A stretch of 64,000 nucleotides of DNA. It comes from Bubalus kerabau (Eukaryota > Chordata > Mammalia > Artiodactyla > Bovidae). The stretch covers positions 130,957,697-131,021,696 of the forward strand of contig NC_073627.1 of the NCBI RefSeq assembly GCF_029407905.1, given 5' to 3'. Shown piece by piece: positions 11,441-22,439 of the stretch; within the stretch, counting starts at the first letter, position 1, and each line of letters opens with the position of its first letter. The translations under genes and the position numbers were made by a program. Below the pieces are notes generated by a model. The model made no database searches. It was not told the DNA's origin and saw nothing but the letters and a program-made list of their open reading frames with translations.

Positions 11441-12109
11441 ACCAACCCTTGAAAGGAAAGGAAATTCTAAATATAAACGCCACTTCACAGACACTTGTTA
11501 ATCCTCTCTCTTCTCCTCCGCCCTCCTGCCTTTCTTCTGTCATGCCTGTCAAACTCATCATCATTGAAGCATTGTGGGACCTGTGAAAAGAGATATGTTG
11601 GATCTAAATTCCCACAAAATGACACTGGGTGTTTGAAAACGCATACAAAGAGGCATTGCTCCTCAATGGGGAGGGGTGGGCATCTCAAGGATTTGTGAGG
11701 GCTGCAGGGGATGGGTGGTGGCGGGTCAAAGAGGGTACAGATGTTCCTTTAGCTCTTCTCCTTCCATCTGCCCCATTCTAGAATTTAAAATACTAGTAAG
11801 AATGATGGAAGATAATTTTCATTGGCTCATGTGTGAACTTAAATAGGAGCTGATTCCCAGGTTGGTACTCCTGCTCTTCTCCTAGGTCCCTCCTTGAAAG
11901 ACTTGTGCTATGTAGCAAGAGGTGCACATGGATTAATTTGCTTGGAGAACCTTCCATGCAATGACAAAACAATAACAGATGATCCAAAAAACAAACAAAG
12001 AGGGGCAGGGAAGGGAAATAAAGACCAGCGGAGCAAAGGAGAGGCTGAAAACAGAATAAATTCTCCTTACCTGAGTTCCACAAATAGCAACTGTTCATGC
12101 AACTTGGTG
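11441..12109. other. Unique non-coding stretch
   Basis: No repeat or gene recognised. Short purine-rich runs occur near 12000-12050. Confidence 0.4.
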
Positions 12110-12244
12110 GGTGGAGAATGGACTCAGATCTACCTGGCATCCATTAGATGTGGGATCTCGGGCCTTTTGGGCAGATTCTCTAACCTCTCTGAGCCTCTCT
12201 TCCCTTTATTTTATATATTGCATATATTATATAGGATAGTCTGC
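12110..12244 (+). repeat. MIR relic next to a Bov-tA insertion
   Basis: MIR core in plus orientation: ttagatgtgggatctcgggc, gattctctaacctctctgag, cctctcttccctttatttta. It ends where the Bov-tA begins. Confidence 0.6.
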
Positions 12245-12247
12245 ACT

Positions 12248-12463
12248 GGGCTTCCTGGGTGGCTCGGTAGTAAAGAATCCGCCTGCCAACATAGGAGATG
12301 TAGGTTCAATCCCTAGGTCAGGAATTTCCGCTAGAGAAGGAAATGACAACCCACCACAGTATTCTTGCCCGGGAAATCCCATGTGACAGAGGAGCCTGGT
12401 GGGCTACAGTCCATGGGGTCGCCAAGAGTCAGACACTCCTGAACAACTAAATAACAACGACAA
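12248..12463 (+). mobile_element. Bov-tA SINE
   Basis: Head gggcttcctgggtggctcgg with B box ggttcaatccc, body ggaaatgacaacccaccaca and ctacagtccatggggtcgcc, tail aacaactaaataacaacgac. Full length and only mildly diverged. No clear TSD was found. Confidence 0.92.
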
Positions 12464-14059
12464 CATAGATGTATTATGTTCTCATTACTTGTGATAGTTT
12501 GTCCTATAGACTGACTGGGAGTGCCGTCAGGAGCAATATTTGAATTGCTTCTCTGAGGAGAAACACATAACTTTGCTTTCTGTGTGTTTCTGTTTAAAGA
12601 TACTAATATTATTGTTGATTCATTGACATTGAATTCCTGGCCAACAGCACTGGAATTCATGCCTGAATGAGGCTCATCTAACGCACATTTTCTCTATAAG
12701 TCACACCACAATCTCCTTGTGCACCACTATGCTTGGAGGCATTTTAAACAGTAAAATCTCCAACAAAAAGAGCACAGTATGTGAAAATAGATGGCAAAAA
12801 CGAGCTTGTTTGCAGTATGAGAGCTGAAACAAGACGGCACCTTGTTGAACCTTGGCTGGGAATATCTGTGATGGGCAGCTCGGATTTTGAACTGCTCTGG
12901 CCATGTCTGCAAACAACTGTAGGGTGCTGCAAGTGTTGATTTTGGGATCACAGATCAATTTTAACAAGTAGGCAAATTCGTACACATGGAATCTGTGACT
13001 AATGAGGATTGACTATATTCACAATTATATATTGCTATCTTATCTCACTTAGTTTTTGTCAGGACCAAATGCATGGGAGGATTCATCACAAACAGTAAGA
13101 CATTGTAGAAATTAATTTAATGGTTATATAATACACGTGCTGGTGGATGCCAGCACATTCTCTCAGTTCAGGTGTCACCTCCTCCAGGAAGTCTTATATC
13201 AAAGGCAATGACTTAACTATAAATATAAACTAGAATGGGTTCCTGGTTTGCCTGAGTGGGGTGGAAAGAAAAGAAGGTCAAGAAGACCACTTGTTTATTT
13301 CATTCAACTTCTCACCTTGTCCAGGAACCTAGATGCAAGGGTATACACTGCCAAGTGGCAAGGTCAGGATGTGTATCCAGGATTTCTGACTCCAGAGTTT
13401 GGAGTCTTAACCTCTAGGATATACTAAAACCAAATTTTGTCACATCATAATTGAAGCAAAAGCACATCACTTAAAATTTCTTGGAGAAAACTCATAGACT
13501 CTTGGGAATACCTCTCTGTACCTCCTCCCGTTGCCCCAGTTAGAGAAACATAGATTTACTGGAGTCCCTCGAAAGTGTGCTAAAGGTTATAAGCCTCTTT
13601 TCCTGCCCTCTTCAAACCACCACCCCAGTGGTGACGTGGTGGCTCCAAGATGACACAAGATGACAACGGCCTGGGATGAAGACTTAGGGCTCTGGGATCA
13701 TGAAGTGGGAATGAGTCGGCTCTACGGAGGATTAAGGATGGAGATTCGATCTAGGAATGGGCTAAGCATGAGCAAAGAATACCGAAGAGGCTTCTGAGAT
13801 GGGGACATGGCCGGATGACCTCTCCCCAGTCTCATTTCTCTTCTGCTGTTTGAGAGTTTATGGGGATATGGATTCCATGCACAAAGGCAAAATTTCCTAG
13901 AACTAGTACCCTGAGGAACCCACTCATTCTACAAATGTTTACTGAATGCCTGCTATATTCCAGGACTTGCATACTGACATCAAGCATTAGGGTATACTCA
14001 TATCGTATTTACCTTAGGAGAGATAGTCAGACCCAGTGGTTGAGAACGTTTCCTCAGTT
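12464..14059. other. Mostly unique, with short L2 scraps
   Basis: Small L2-like pieces occur at 13145-13200 (plus; aggtgtcacctcctccagga agtctt) and 13915-13990 (minus; acaaatgtttactgaatgcc). The rest holds no recognisable gene or repeat. Confidence 0.4.
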
Positions 14060-14155
14060 GACATGAAATTAAATAGGCTAATACACATAAAGGTTTAGAC
14101 CAGTGCCTGTTATGTAACAAGCCCTCGTTATTGCTGTTATTAATCTAAGTGAGAC
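14060..14155 (+). repeat. MIR 3' end, cut by BOV-A2
   Basis: The 3' half of a MIR (taaataggctaatacacata, ccagtgcctgttatgtaaca) lies immediately upstream of the BOV-A2 insertion. Confidence 0.6.
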
Positions 14156-14167
14156 CATGAGAGAGAA

Positions 14168-14432
14168 GGCGATGGCACCCGACTCCAGTACTCTTGCCTG
14201 GAAAATCCCATGGATGGAGGAGCCTGGTAGGCTGCAGTCCATGGGGTCGCTAAGAGTCGGACACGACTGAGCGACTTCACTTTCACTTTTCACTTGCATG
14301 CATTGGAGAAGGAAATGGCAACCCACTCCAGTGTTCTTGCCTGGAGAATCCCGGGGACGGGGGAGCCTGGTTGGCTGCCATCTATGGGGTCGCACAGAGT
14401 CAGACACAACTGAAGCGACTTAACAGCAGCAG
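14168..14432 (+). mobile_element. BOV-A2 SINE (dimeric), full length
   Basis: The first monomer runs from the agaaggcgatggcacc start through gacacgactgagcgacttca. The linker is ctttcacttttcacttgcat, followed by the second monomer and a gcgacttaacagcagcagc tail. The flanks form a 12-bp duplication with one mismatch: catgagagagaa (14156-14167) and catgcgagagaa (14433-14444). Confidence 0.94.
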
Positions 14433-14664
14433 CATGCGAGAGAAAGAATGTGAGAAAGAAAAAAGTTGTGCTGGCAACTATGCAAGTGCATATGCTTTCT
14501 TTCAAGGTGCATATGCTTCTGAAGATACGCAAGGTGGGATTTTGAGGTCATATTGATTGGCTATGGATTTCATGCTATGAATTTACATTTAATCCCTATA
14601 TTTACCCCTAGATTACAGGAACCCCCACTGCAGTAGTAGTAAGTTCGAGCAGTAGTAGTGGCAG

Positions 14665-14870
14665 CAACGAGTATTTACTGAGCACATATGCATGTATCAG
14701 GCCACAGTGCTGTGTTTCATGCATGTTTCATCTAGTTCACACAATAACAGGTTCCATTGTTGAGGTTTTAAGAAACTACAGTACGAGGCAGTAAAGCAAT
14801 GTGTCCAAAGGTACAGCTGACACAGGACCAGGTCAGGAGGTGAATTCAGTTTTTACAAGTGCAAATGCTG
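14665..14870 (-). repeat. MIR-like relic
   Basis: Reverse MIR blocks are gagtatttactgagcacata, ttcatctagttcacacaata and aagcaatgtgtccaaaggta. Strongly diverged. Confidence 0.5.
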
Positions 14871-15029
14871 CATCTTAGCCAATAAGCGATACTGTCTCTG
14901 AGGAAACGCACAGCCTAGGGGTGCTGCTGGCAATTTTAAACAAATAATCCCAATAGGTGGGAAGAGTGCTGGAGGAGGTGACACGGTAATTAAGCTTTTT
15001 GCCAACCTGTTCTCTCCCTATCACTCTCT

Positions 15030-15135
15030 TGCTGGTGCCTAAATGGCAGGGACCAGATATTGCCCATCTTGGTTCTCCTTGCACTAGCCAAGTGCTCAGT
15101 AAATATTTGCAAGTTTGGTTTGATTTGAATGAGAT
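15030..15135 (+). mobile_element. L2 LINE 3' end
   Basis: The characteristic L2 terminus is seen: atggcagggaccagatattg, then agccaagtgctcagtaaata and a ttgatttgaatga end. Confidence 0.6.
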
Positions 15136-16664
15136 ATAATGACTCTTTCAGATGGTGCTCCATGACTGAGCTAATGATTTCTCTAGTGTGGATTACAAGC
15201 CCTAAGGGTATGTTATTGTTTCTGAAGCTGGAGCCAGAAATGACACTCTCTGTTTAAGGATGTAAGAATCCTCAAAATAGGAATGATGTTCATTGCAAGC
15301 AAACTTGCTAAATGTGGGCCCCTTTGGTTTTTGGGTCATTCACAACTGGCTACCTTTTACTCTTCTATGTTCCAAAAAGCTCCTGGCTGATCTGTTTCCC
15401 TGAGTCATGAGTTGAAATGCAAAATAATAAGGCAGATCCTATCTTTGCAACGAAAACCCCACGGGCTACATTTCATCTGTAAAAGCAGCTATGTGCCAAT
15501 CTGACCTTTTCCCCAGTCTCATTCTCCTTTTGCCTCTATTTGGGCACACCCAGAGGAAGGGAGATCACCACCATTCATTCCATCTTTGAGAAGTTCTGAG
15601 CCTCAGGCAAGGTCATCTTACTAAGTGAAGCTGCCTATCTAGAGCTTTCTCCCTTTTGACAGCCTCCAAGGGTCACACAAATGGCCATCAGCTTCCTTTG
15701 CCTCAAGACAGTTCTTTAGAGATTAGCTATTACTTCTATCAAGGCCATATTCATAGTTCCTTTGAGCACCCTCCATAGAGCATGGTTTCCAGTCCCCTCA
15801 CAGCCTGGTCAGCTTAAGTGGATGACAGCGTGAGGTCCAGAACTGAACATGGTGCTTTAGATACATTTTAGCGCAGTAAACATGGACCATGCTCTTTACA
15901 ACATCCTTCTTATTTCTGCAGTGGCACCCCACCTTTGACGCAGCTTGAATTAGATTCCATAGTTTTTTTCTTACTATTGCTGTCAAGACAGTGCCCCCCA
16001 AATAGGGAGGCGTCAGTCCCAGGGCCCTGAGAGCTGGTGGGAAATTGCCATGAGTGAAGAAACAAGAGAGGTTGCCTCTTCTCCCTGAACAAGTCCCTGG
16101 ATGTACAGAGAACATCCCAGGCCCCAGGTGAACAGGCAGAGGAAGAAGGCCTTGAGAAAGGGTGTTGGCGCAGGGTGGAGAGATTTGGGTTTAAAGCACA
16201 CTATTCCACTTGCCATGAAGTGGAGATGCCAACTCCTCTGCTCACAGGGAGGAGACATGTCAAGGACAAAGTGGCAAGTAGCCTAAAAATTCTCGGTGAC
16301 CGCTAGTCCCAACTCATTAGGTCATACAGTCAAGAAATATCTGGTCTGACATCCAGAAAGCAGTATCAACATTTTTATATTTTTCCTGAGGTTCTTTTAA
16401 AAAGGTAAAATGGAGAGATTTCATTGAATGAATCACAGCAAAAATTTTCTTTGCTTATGTATGTCCCCAAAGTCAGCCACACTTTGATAGCTGCACAATA
16501 TCCCCCAGCTGAAAGTTCCTTTCTTCCCCCTTCTCTCCTTCCAAACCTATAAACCAAACTCTCTAATGAGGGGAACTATTGGAAGAAAACCTGACTCCTG
16601 ATTATCTCTTTCCTTGCTCCTGCCTTTAATTGTGTTGTTCATTTACTCCATTTTTTCAAGAGAT
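15136..16664. other. Unique non-coding stretch
   Basis: Nothing recognisable. Overlapping short frames on the minus strand near 15800-16260 have no domain and look like chance. Confidence 0.45.
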
Positions 16665-16760
16665 GCTTAAAAAGCACCTGTGTGATCCTGGGCAGGTCAT
16701 TTGACTTCTCAGCTTTACCATGGGATAATGACTGTGAGGCATTTAGTATGTGACTAGAAA
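16665..16760 (+). repeat. Degenerate MIR core
   Basis: Core block tgtgtgatcctgggcaggtc atttgacttctcag in plus orientation. Confidence 0.55.
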
Positions 16761-19454
16761 TGATATGCCTCTTCCACAGCAAGTTACATTCAGCCAACAA
16801 CATTAGGCTGGGGCTTAGAGGATATGCTCACATGTCTCAGACTGAATTTGCTTCTTGGAAAAATTCGTGGTACAGTAGTGGAGACAAGGCAGGCAGAGCA
16901 ACATCACTAACAGAAAGCAGAGCCTGCTGAGAGGACAGGACAGGACTGTGAGAGGTAAGGATAGGCAGAGCCCAGAAGGCTCCCCGGAAAAGTCAGGTTT
17001 GAACACATCCCTGCTGAAGGGCCAGATTTGACCACAAAGGAACAGAGGAAAGGAGAGTGGGGTGCTTGTGCCGGGAGAGCGAGTTGCAACACAGAATGAG
17101 TAGGTAGCAAGTCTGGAAAGCAGATGGAAGGTGGGTATTAGTCTGATTAAGGTCTGACTTTCTTGTTTCAGAGCTGGAGCTACAAACAGGTCTTCTAAAT
17201 GAACTTTTGCACAGACTTATGGGGTATGGGCAAAAACCAGTCCAGAAAGCTTTAATGCCAAGACCAAGTGGGAAGAAAGAGAAGTACTGAAAGTCAGAGA
17301 GGGCTCACTGTTTCTCCAGGCACATTTGGTGCCAGTGACTCCAGTGGAGGATGGAGATATTCTGACAGCCTGTGGCCCCCGAGGAGACCCGGTCCTTCTG
17401 CATGCCGTCACTTACTCAGGAACAGGGTCAGTGTGGGTATCATTGCCTCAGGCTGTCTCAGAGGGACGGACTTCAGCTCTTATGAGGCCAGCTGGGTGTA
17501 GCTCTAACTTTTATTCAGAGTCATCTGCCATTCAGGCCTGGTCTGTGCAGGCAGGAGTGACTGTTGGTTCTTTAAAAATGTACAGCTAAAAGCCTGTCAC
17601 ACTTTTAACACTTCAAACACAGCATTGGCTCTTACATAGCTGCTGGTGGCATCCATAATCTTTATATTTAAAGTCTACCTGCTTCAAGAACTTTAGGATA
17701 GTGTTATCTGCTTATAGACTTGAGGTTCCTGCCAATGAATCTTCTGCTTATAGACTCAAGGTTCCTCCAAAAGAATTTTCCCCAGGACTCTTACCAAGAG
17801 GTATAAATGCCAGGTTCAGGCTATTGGATGGTCTTTCTATGGGTTCAAGAGAAAGTATACGAGATGTAGGGTGGGGAACAGAAGGCCCAGGAAGGAGAAG
17901 ACATCAGTGGAAGAAAGAGCATGGGGGAGAGGCCTGGGGGATATCGTAAACACTCAGAGGAATGTCTGGGAAGCTGGGTCAGGTAGGGGCAGAGGAAACA
18001 ACAGACTTGAGAAATAATGCCCAGGACAGAGCATGACTCTAAAGAGGTGAGTCCACAGATGCCAACCACAAGGAAAGTTCTTACAAAGGATGGAGGGCTC
18101 CTCTTTTATGGAAGTCAGATGAGAGAGTTCCCTTCCAGTCAGTTCTATTTTCTCTGTACAGAGGGTCATTCTCTCTGAGGGTAAGATGCTGGGGTGGAAG
18201 TGGAGAGCAGGAAAGGGATGGATGGTACCCAAGGGCCCCAGAGAAAGTACTTGGGGGTGGAGGATGAAGACCACAGTGGCAGGAGCAGGAATTAGGGCCT
18301 CTTGCAGGAGTGGCTCTCACTGTTTGAACCCTCCACTCCCCTAAGTCTCTCTGTAGAAATGAGATGAGCAAGCAGGCCAAGGGGAAGAGCCGAGGTTACT
18401 CTGGGGTCTTCAAAAGCTGTGACTGATTACTGCCTTCTAAAAACTGGAATGTCAGCCTCAGGAGGTTGATGGAAAATGATAGGTATGTAATGACCAGAGA
18501 AGAAGCAGGCATATACTCTATGTCAACTCACGATTTCCTTCCTTTACCCCATAAAAGGTATTTCCCACTTCGGAATGTTGTAGCTGAAAAGGATCATGTA
18601 GTCAAATCTAACATTTTGCTACAGGGAGAAGAGGCAAGTACATTATAGGGTGATGGGTGCTCCCATAGAAAGAGCAGGGTCACTTGGGATCACTTGTGAA
18701 GGACACTTAATCCCCGCCAGGAGTGACCTCCCAGGGAGGCTCTCCAACTCGGATGCAGGAAGGGGACCCAGGGGTTCAAGGACTTTGTGGACAAGCGTCA
18801 GCCACTGCCCACACAGCCTGCCTTACCCAGCACGCTCCTCCCTCTTCCTCCTTCACCCCCAGGGGTGGGCACACACCCACACTGGCCCTGAGTCTTGGCT
18901 GCCCCTGGGATTTGTCCTACAGGGTGGCAAGCTCTCAGGATACTTGACTGGGACTAGAATTTCATTGTGGAAAATCTCCCCAGGCTCCAACCGCTGACTC
19001 ATCCCTTGAGCCTTATCCAGGAAATCAGTTTCCAAATTGCACAAACTCACATGCAGAAAAGCTATCAATATGTTCACATTTGTATCTATGTCAATCTCCT
19101 TTCCTTATTCCTTGATATAATGAGTTATCTAATTACGGTGACATCTGTTGAGGAGGAATCTAGCTTCCCTCTCCCTGAACAGAACCCAGTACAGGGCTCT
19201 TTTGGGGAGATCACATGCTGCAGGGTTTATGGAAGATGGGCAAAACCCCACCAGGAATCAGCCACGGCTGCCACATGGCTCCTGTTATCACCAACAGCCA
19301 GCTGCTCTCCATCATCAGCACCATGGCAGACATGGGCAGACCCACAAGCTGAGCTACAGAGCCATGGCAGCCCAGGCTGATTGAAAAGTCCAGGGAAGAG
19401 GGGAAGAGAACACGTGCTGGTTGCTTCACCTTTGTCTCATAATTAACACATATG
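16761..19454. other. Repeat-poor unique block
   Basis: About 2.7 kb without a recognised interspersed repeat. It holds a 36-bp imperfect tandem duplication at 17707-17778 and purine-rich stretches near 16900-17070 and 17870-17950. No splice-flanked coding frame or known protein similarity is visible. Confidence 0.45.
17707..17778. repeat. 36-bp imperfect tandem duplication
   Basis: Unit 1 (17707-17742) and unit 2 (17743-17778) both begin tctgcttatagact and share aggttcct. 30 of 36 positions match. The 36-bp period equals 12 codons, so a plus-strand frame repeats SAYRL-VP. I regard this as coincidental. Confidence 0.85.
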
Positions 19455-19463
19455 CTTTCTTTT

Positions 19464-19662
19464 CCCTAGTGGCTCAGACGGTAAATAATCTGCCTGCAAC
19501 GCAGGAGACCTGGGTTCGATCCCTATGTTGGGAAGATCCCCCGGAGAAGGGAATGGCTACCCACTCTAGTATTCTTGCCTGAAGAATTCCATGGATAGAG
19601 GAGCCTGGCAGGCTACAGTCCATAGCGTCCCAAAGCGTCAGACACGACTGAGCGGTAAAACA
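19464..19662 (+). mobile_element. Bov-tA SINE
   Basis: A-box region tagtggctcagacggtaa and an intact B box ggttcgatccc near 19513, body gagaagggaatggctaccca, tail gacacgactgagcggtaaaa. Candidate 9-bp TSD ctttctttt at 19455-19463 and 19663-19671. Of the copies here this one keeps the best internal Pol III promoter. Confidence 0.92.
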
Positions 19663-19794
19663 CTTTCTTTTCATCCAGAAATGAGTTTATATTGGTTAAC
19701 TACCATATGACCTGGAGATTGAGGTAGCTGCAACTTCTCTCTTATGTCAGCACTCCTCAAATCCAAAGTTTAAAGTGTGCCGACAGCCATTTAT

Positions 19795-19841
19795 TTGACA
19801 ATTATTTGTCAATATTGACATATTGTCATATTGACAATATG
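19795..19841. repeat. Two adjacent short palindromes (hairpin-forming)
   Basis: First hairpin: ttgacaa (19795-19801) and ttgtcaa (19806-19812) around a 4-nt loop. Second: catattgtca (19819-19828) and tgacaatatg (19832-19841), a perfect 10-bp stem around a 3-nt loop. Both use the same ttgac/gtcaa word. Confidence 0.9.
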
Positions 19842-20764
19842 AGTACCGCATACTGAGGGGGCCAGTGGAGGTGGGGTGGGGTGGTGCGTCCTGAGATAAA
19901 TAAAGGCAAGCCTTGGAGAATTTAACATCCGGTGATACAAATGATTGCCGCACAGGCAGATGGTGCCCAGACTTGAAGAGGGCGCTGAAAGAGACTTAGA
20001 AGATGGGCTACCCGGGCCGGGGCTCCTTTTTTGCCAGAGCCCCTAGACATCTTTAGAAGCCGTAGTGTCTTCACCTTTCAGGCTGAATCCCAAAAGACTC
20101 GAAGTGGCATAGCCCAGTATGTCAAACCACTTTCAGCAGGGTCAACGGCCTCCCAGGGAACTTGGACTCATTTTGCTGGTGCTTCTCATTGTTCATTTTC
20201 TCAGGAGAATTCTCAGTAGCTTTTATTTTTTTTTCAAGCTTCCTGTGTCTTTGGGATAAATGTGGCTGTGGTACATATTTCCGACAGAATTTCCCTTCTT
20301 GATGTGTTAGTCCTAATTAAAGTGAGGGAACAGAGGCTTCACCTCTAACACAAGCCCTCACTATTTTTGATAAGATCTTTCTCTATGCCCTAATACTGAG
20401 CGTCATTTGGAGGTATTTTTTCAATTAAAAAAATTCTTCCACTGACTTTTCTAGGAAATTCCTAATGGTGTAGTCATAAAAAAACAAAAGTTTTAAGAAT
20501 CTAGTGATCCCAATAATAGAACTTTAGGGCTATTGAGGACTTTCAAGATCATTTAATCAACTCTTCATTTTGCAGATGAAAAAAAAAAAATCAAGGCGCA
20601 GAGTTGGGTTTTGAGAATACCCAATGCTGCAAGGCTTGCCCTGTGCCCTTTCTGTATGTAGATTTTTAGGTTCCTGCCGTTACCCACATAGTCTGTTTTT
20701 TCCTTCAAATATTAAAGTATCCTTTGTTTACAGCACCATAGTTAAATTCCATTCTAAAGCTTAC
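19842..20764. other. Unique non-coding stretch
   Basis: Nothing recognised beyond T- and A-runs near 20220 and 20580. Confidence 0.4.
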
Positions 20765-20895
20765 ATCCATTCATTCATTCACTTACTGATTCATTTTACA
20801 AATATTTATTGAGCACATACTGCATAAATGCATCCTGTTACTCTCTGAGGAAGATGCACAAATGAATAAGCCACAGTCCTTGTGCTCAAAAGACT
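20765..20895 (-). mobile_element. L2 LINE 3' end
   Basis: A reverse-oriented L2 terminus: tccattcattcattcactta, acaaatatttattgagcaca, then agtccttgtgctcaaaagac. Confidence 0.65.
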
Positions 20896-20937
20896 CAAAT
20901 TTATTATGAGAATTAAAACACGGGCACATATAATTTA

Positions 20938-20963
20938 AATAGTAATAATAATGATGATGATGA
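20938..20963. repeat. (AAT)n/(GAT)n microsatellite
   Basis: Short runs of aat and gat trinucleotides (taataataatgatgatgatg) lie between the L2 and MIR relics. Confidence 0.85.
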
Positions 20964-20984
20964 TAAGAACAGTCGTTGCTTTTA

Positions 20985-21235
20985 CAAAATTCACTACATT
21001 CCAGGCACTGTTCTAAGCCTATCACACATATTAACTCATTAAGTCCTTACAGTGACGTTAGGAGAAAGGTATTATTATTATCCCCACTTTATATTTATGA
21101 GAAAATAGAGCCCTGGGAAGGCTAAGGGACTTGCCCATGGCCATAGAACTGGCAAGCAGTAAATGTAAAGCTATGGTTTGGATCCAGACAGTCTGATGCT
21201 AAGGTAAAAAGCCATCGTTGCAATTAGAAAGGTAT
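20985..21235 (-). repeat. MIR SINE relic, nearly complete
   Basis: A long reverse-oriented MIR: ttccaggcactgttctaagc, cacatattaactcattaagt, tattattattatccccactt, aaggctaagggacttgccca, ccatagaactggcaagcagt. Confidence 0.8.
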
Positions 21236-21514
21236 CATCTGAAGAGGAGTGAAAACTCCAAGGAGGAAAGGTCCCTTCCAGGTAGGAAAATTAGGCAAGG
21301 CTTCATGGAGAATGTGGCACCTGAGTAGGGTTTCCAGATTTAGTAATTATACCTCCCATGCTGACTTGTGACCCTCAGTGTGGAGCTGGACATGAGGGCA
21401 GTGTGAAAACATATACGAAAGAGGGATATTCTTAGAAGCAGCAGTCCAACTAGTCTCCTTATCCTGAAAATTCCCCCACTCCTTCAAACAACCCCTCATT
21501 TCATCTAGAAAGAG

Positions 21515-22010
21515 AGATACGGTACTATCACTCTCTACTTAAAACCTTTTAGTGGCTCCCCAGTGCCCTCGAGATTCAGTTTTGACTCCTTTACCTGAGA
21601 TTTGTCCTCTCTCATTCATTCACATCCATTTGCTCATTCATTCTATTTCTCAACCTTATTGCAGATAAATTTCCATCATCATAACAACTGAGTCCTCAAA
21701 ACCTTCAGTGGTTTCCCATTGGCCAGATGGTACCAGTTCTCCAGACTGACTTTCAAGGCTGTCCACAGTCCAGGCCCTCATATCCAAATGCTTTTGCCAA
21801 AGAAACGACCTTCTCTGTCTGGGTTATTCATAACAGGAGCACATTCTGCTCATGGTCAGCTTCACACCTTGGTCCGTCTCATCCTGGAAAATGAGAGTCA
21901 TCTCTCCTTTTGGCTCCACCTATTCCTTCCAGCCTTGCTCAGGTTGACCTCCCCTCCCCCACAACTCTTTCAGCCTTTGCCACACATTTAATCATACCCT
22001 GACCTCTCTG
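21515..22010 (+). mobile_element. L2 LINE relic
   Basis: L2 phrases are ttagtggctccccagtgccc (near 21550), cttcagtggtttcccattgg (near 21705) and caaggctgtccacagtccag (near 21752), then ccttccagccttgctcaggt. The first two are alternate diverged versions of the same L2 phrase, so two fragments may be joined here. Confidence 0.55.
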
Positions 22011-22079
22011 CTTTTCCAACAGCACAGTGCAGCCCTCAATTCTTTTCTCGGCAGGGCTGCTGCAGGGCCCTTTATTCCC

Positions 22080-22400
22080 TGGGAGGATCTGGAGTGTCAT
22101 CTCTAGGCCTTCGCTTACAGAGATGATTATTTTATTTCGATGTGTTTTTGTTGGCAACGGTCTGATGCATCACACATCCAACTCAATGTGCGATGTGCAT
22201 CACACAGTGCTCTTACGAGAGGAGTAAACAGTGAGACGCAAGAGCGGCTGTCATTTGTCTCAAAATGTCTCCATTCTGAGAATCGCAGGCTGCAGATAAG
22301 ATCTGTCAATCAACAGTCACGAACATTGTTTAAACTGGCAAAGACTCTTTTCAAACTTTTTTTACAGAAGAAAATCCAAATGACTTAGGCTCTTAAAGTC
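22080..22400. promoter_or_regulatory. Candidate enhancer with PBX-MEIS and GATA motifs
   Basis: A repeat-free segment. It contains ctgtcaatca (22303-22312), the exact reverse complement of the PBX:MEIS/PREP composite tgattgacag. Three bases upstream lies the GATA motif agataag (22294-22300). A perfect 10-bp palindrome tgatgcatca is at 22163-22172, with a related gatgtgcatca near 22192. Motif identities are seen; enhancer function is inference without conservation data. Confidence 0.3.
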
Positions 22401-22439
22401 AAACTCTCCCAAGAGCTTGTGAATCAACCAATAAGTCAA

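Noticed and set aside
19464..19530. tRNA gene in the Bov-tA head
   Set aside because: A and B boxes are present, but the sequence continues into a BovB-derived body, so it is a SINE and not a functional tRNA gene. The same holds for the other Bov-tA heads.
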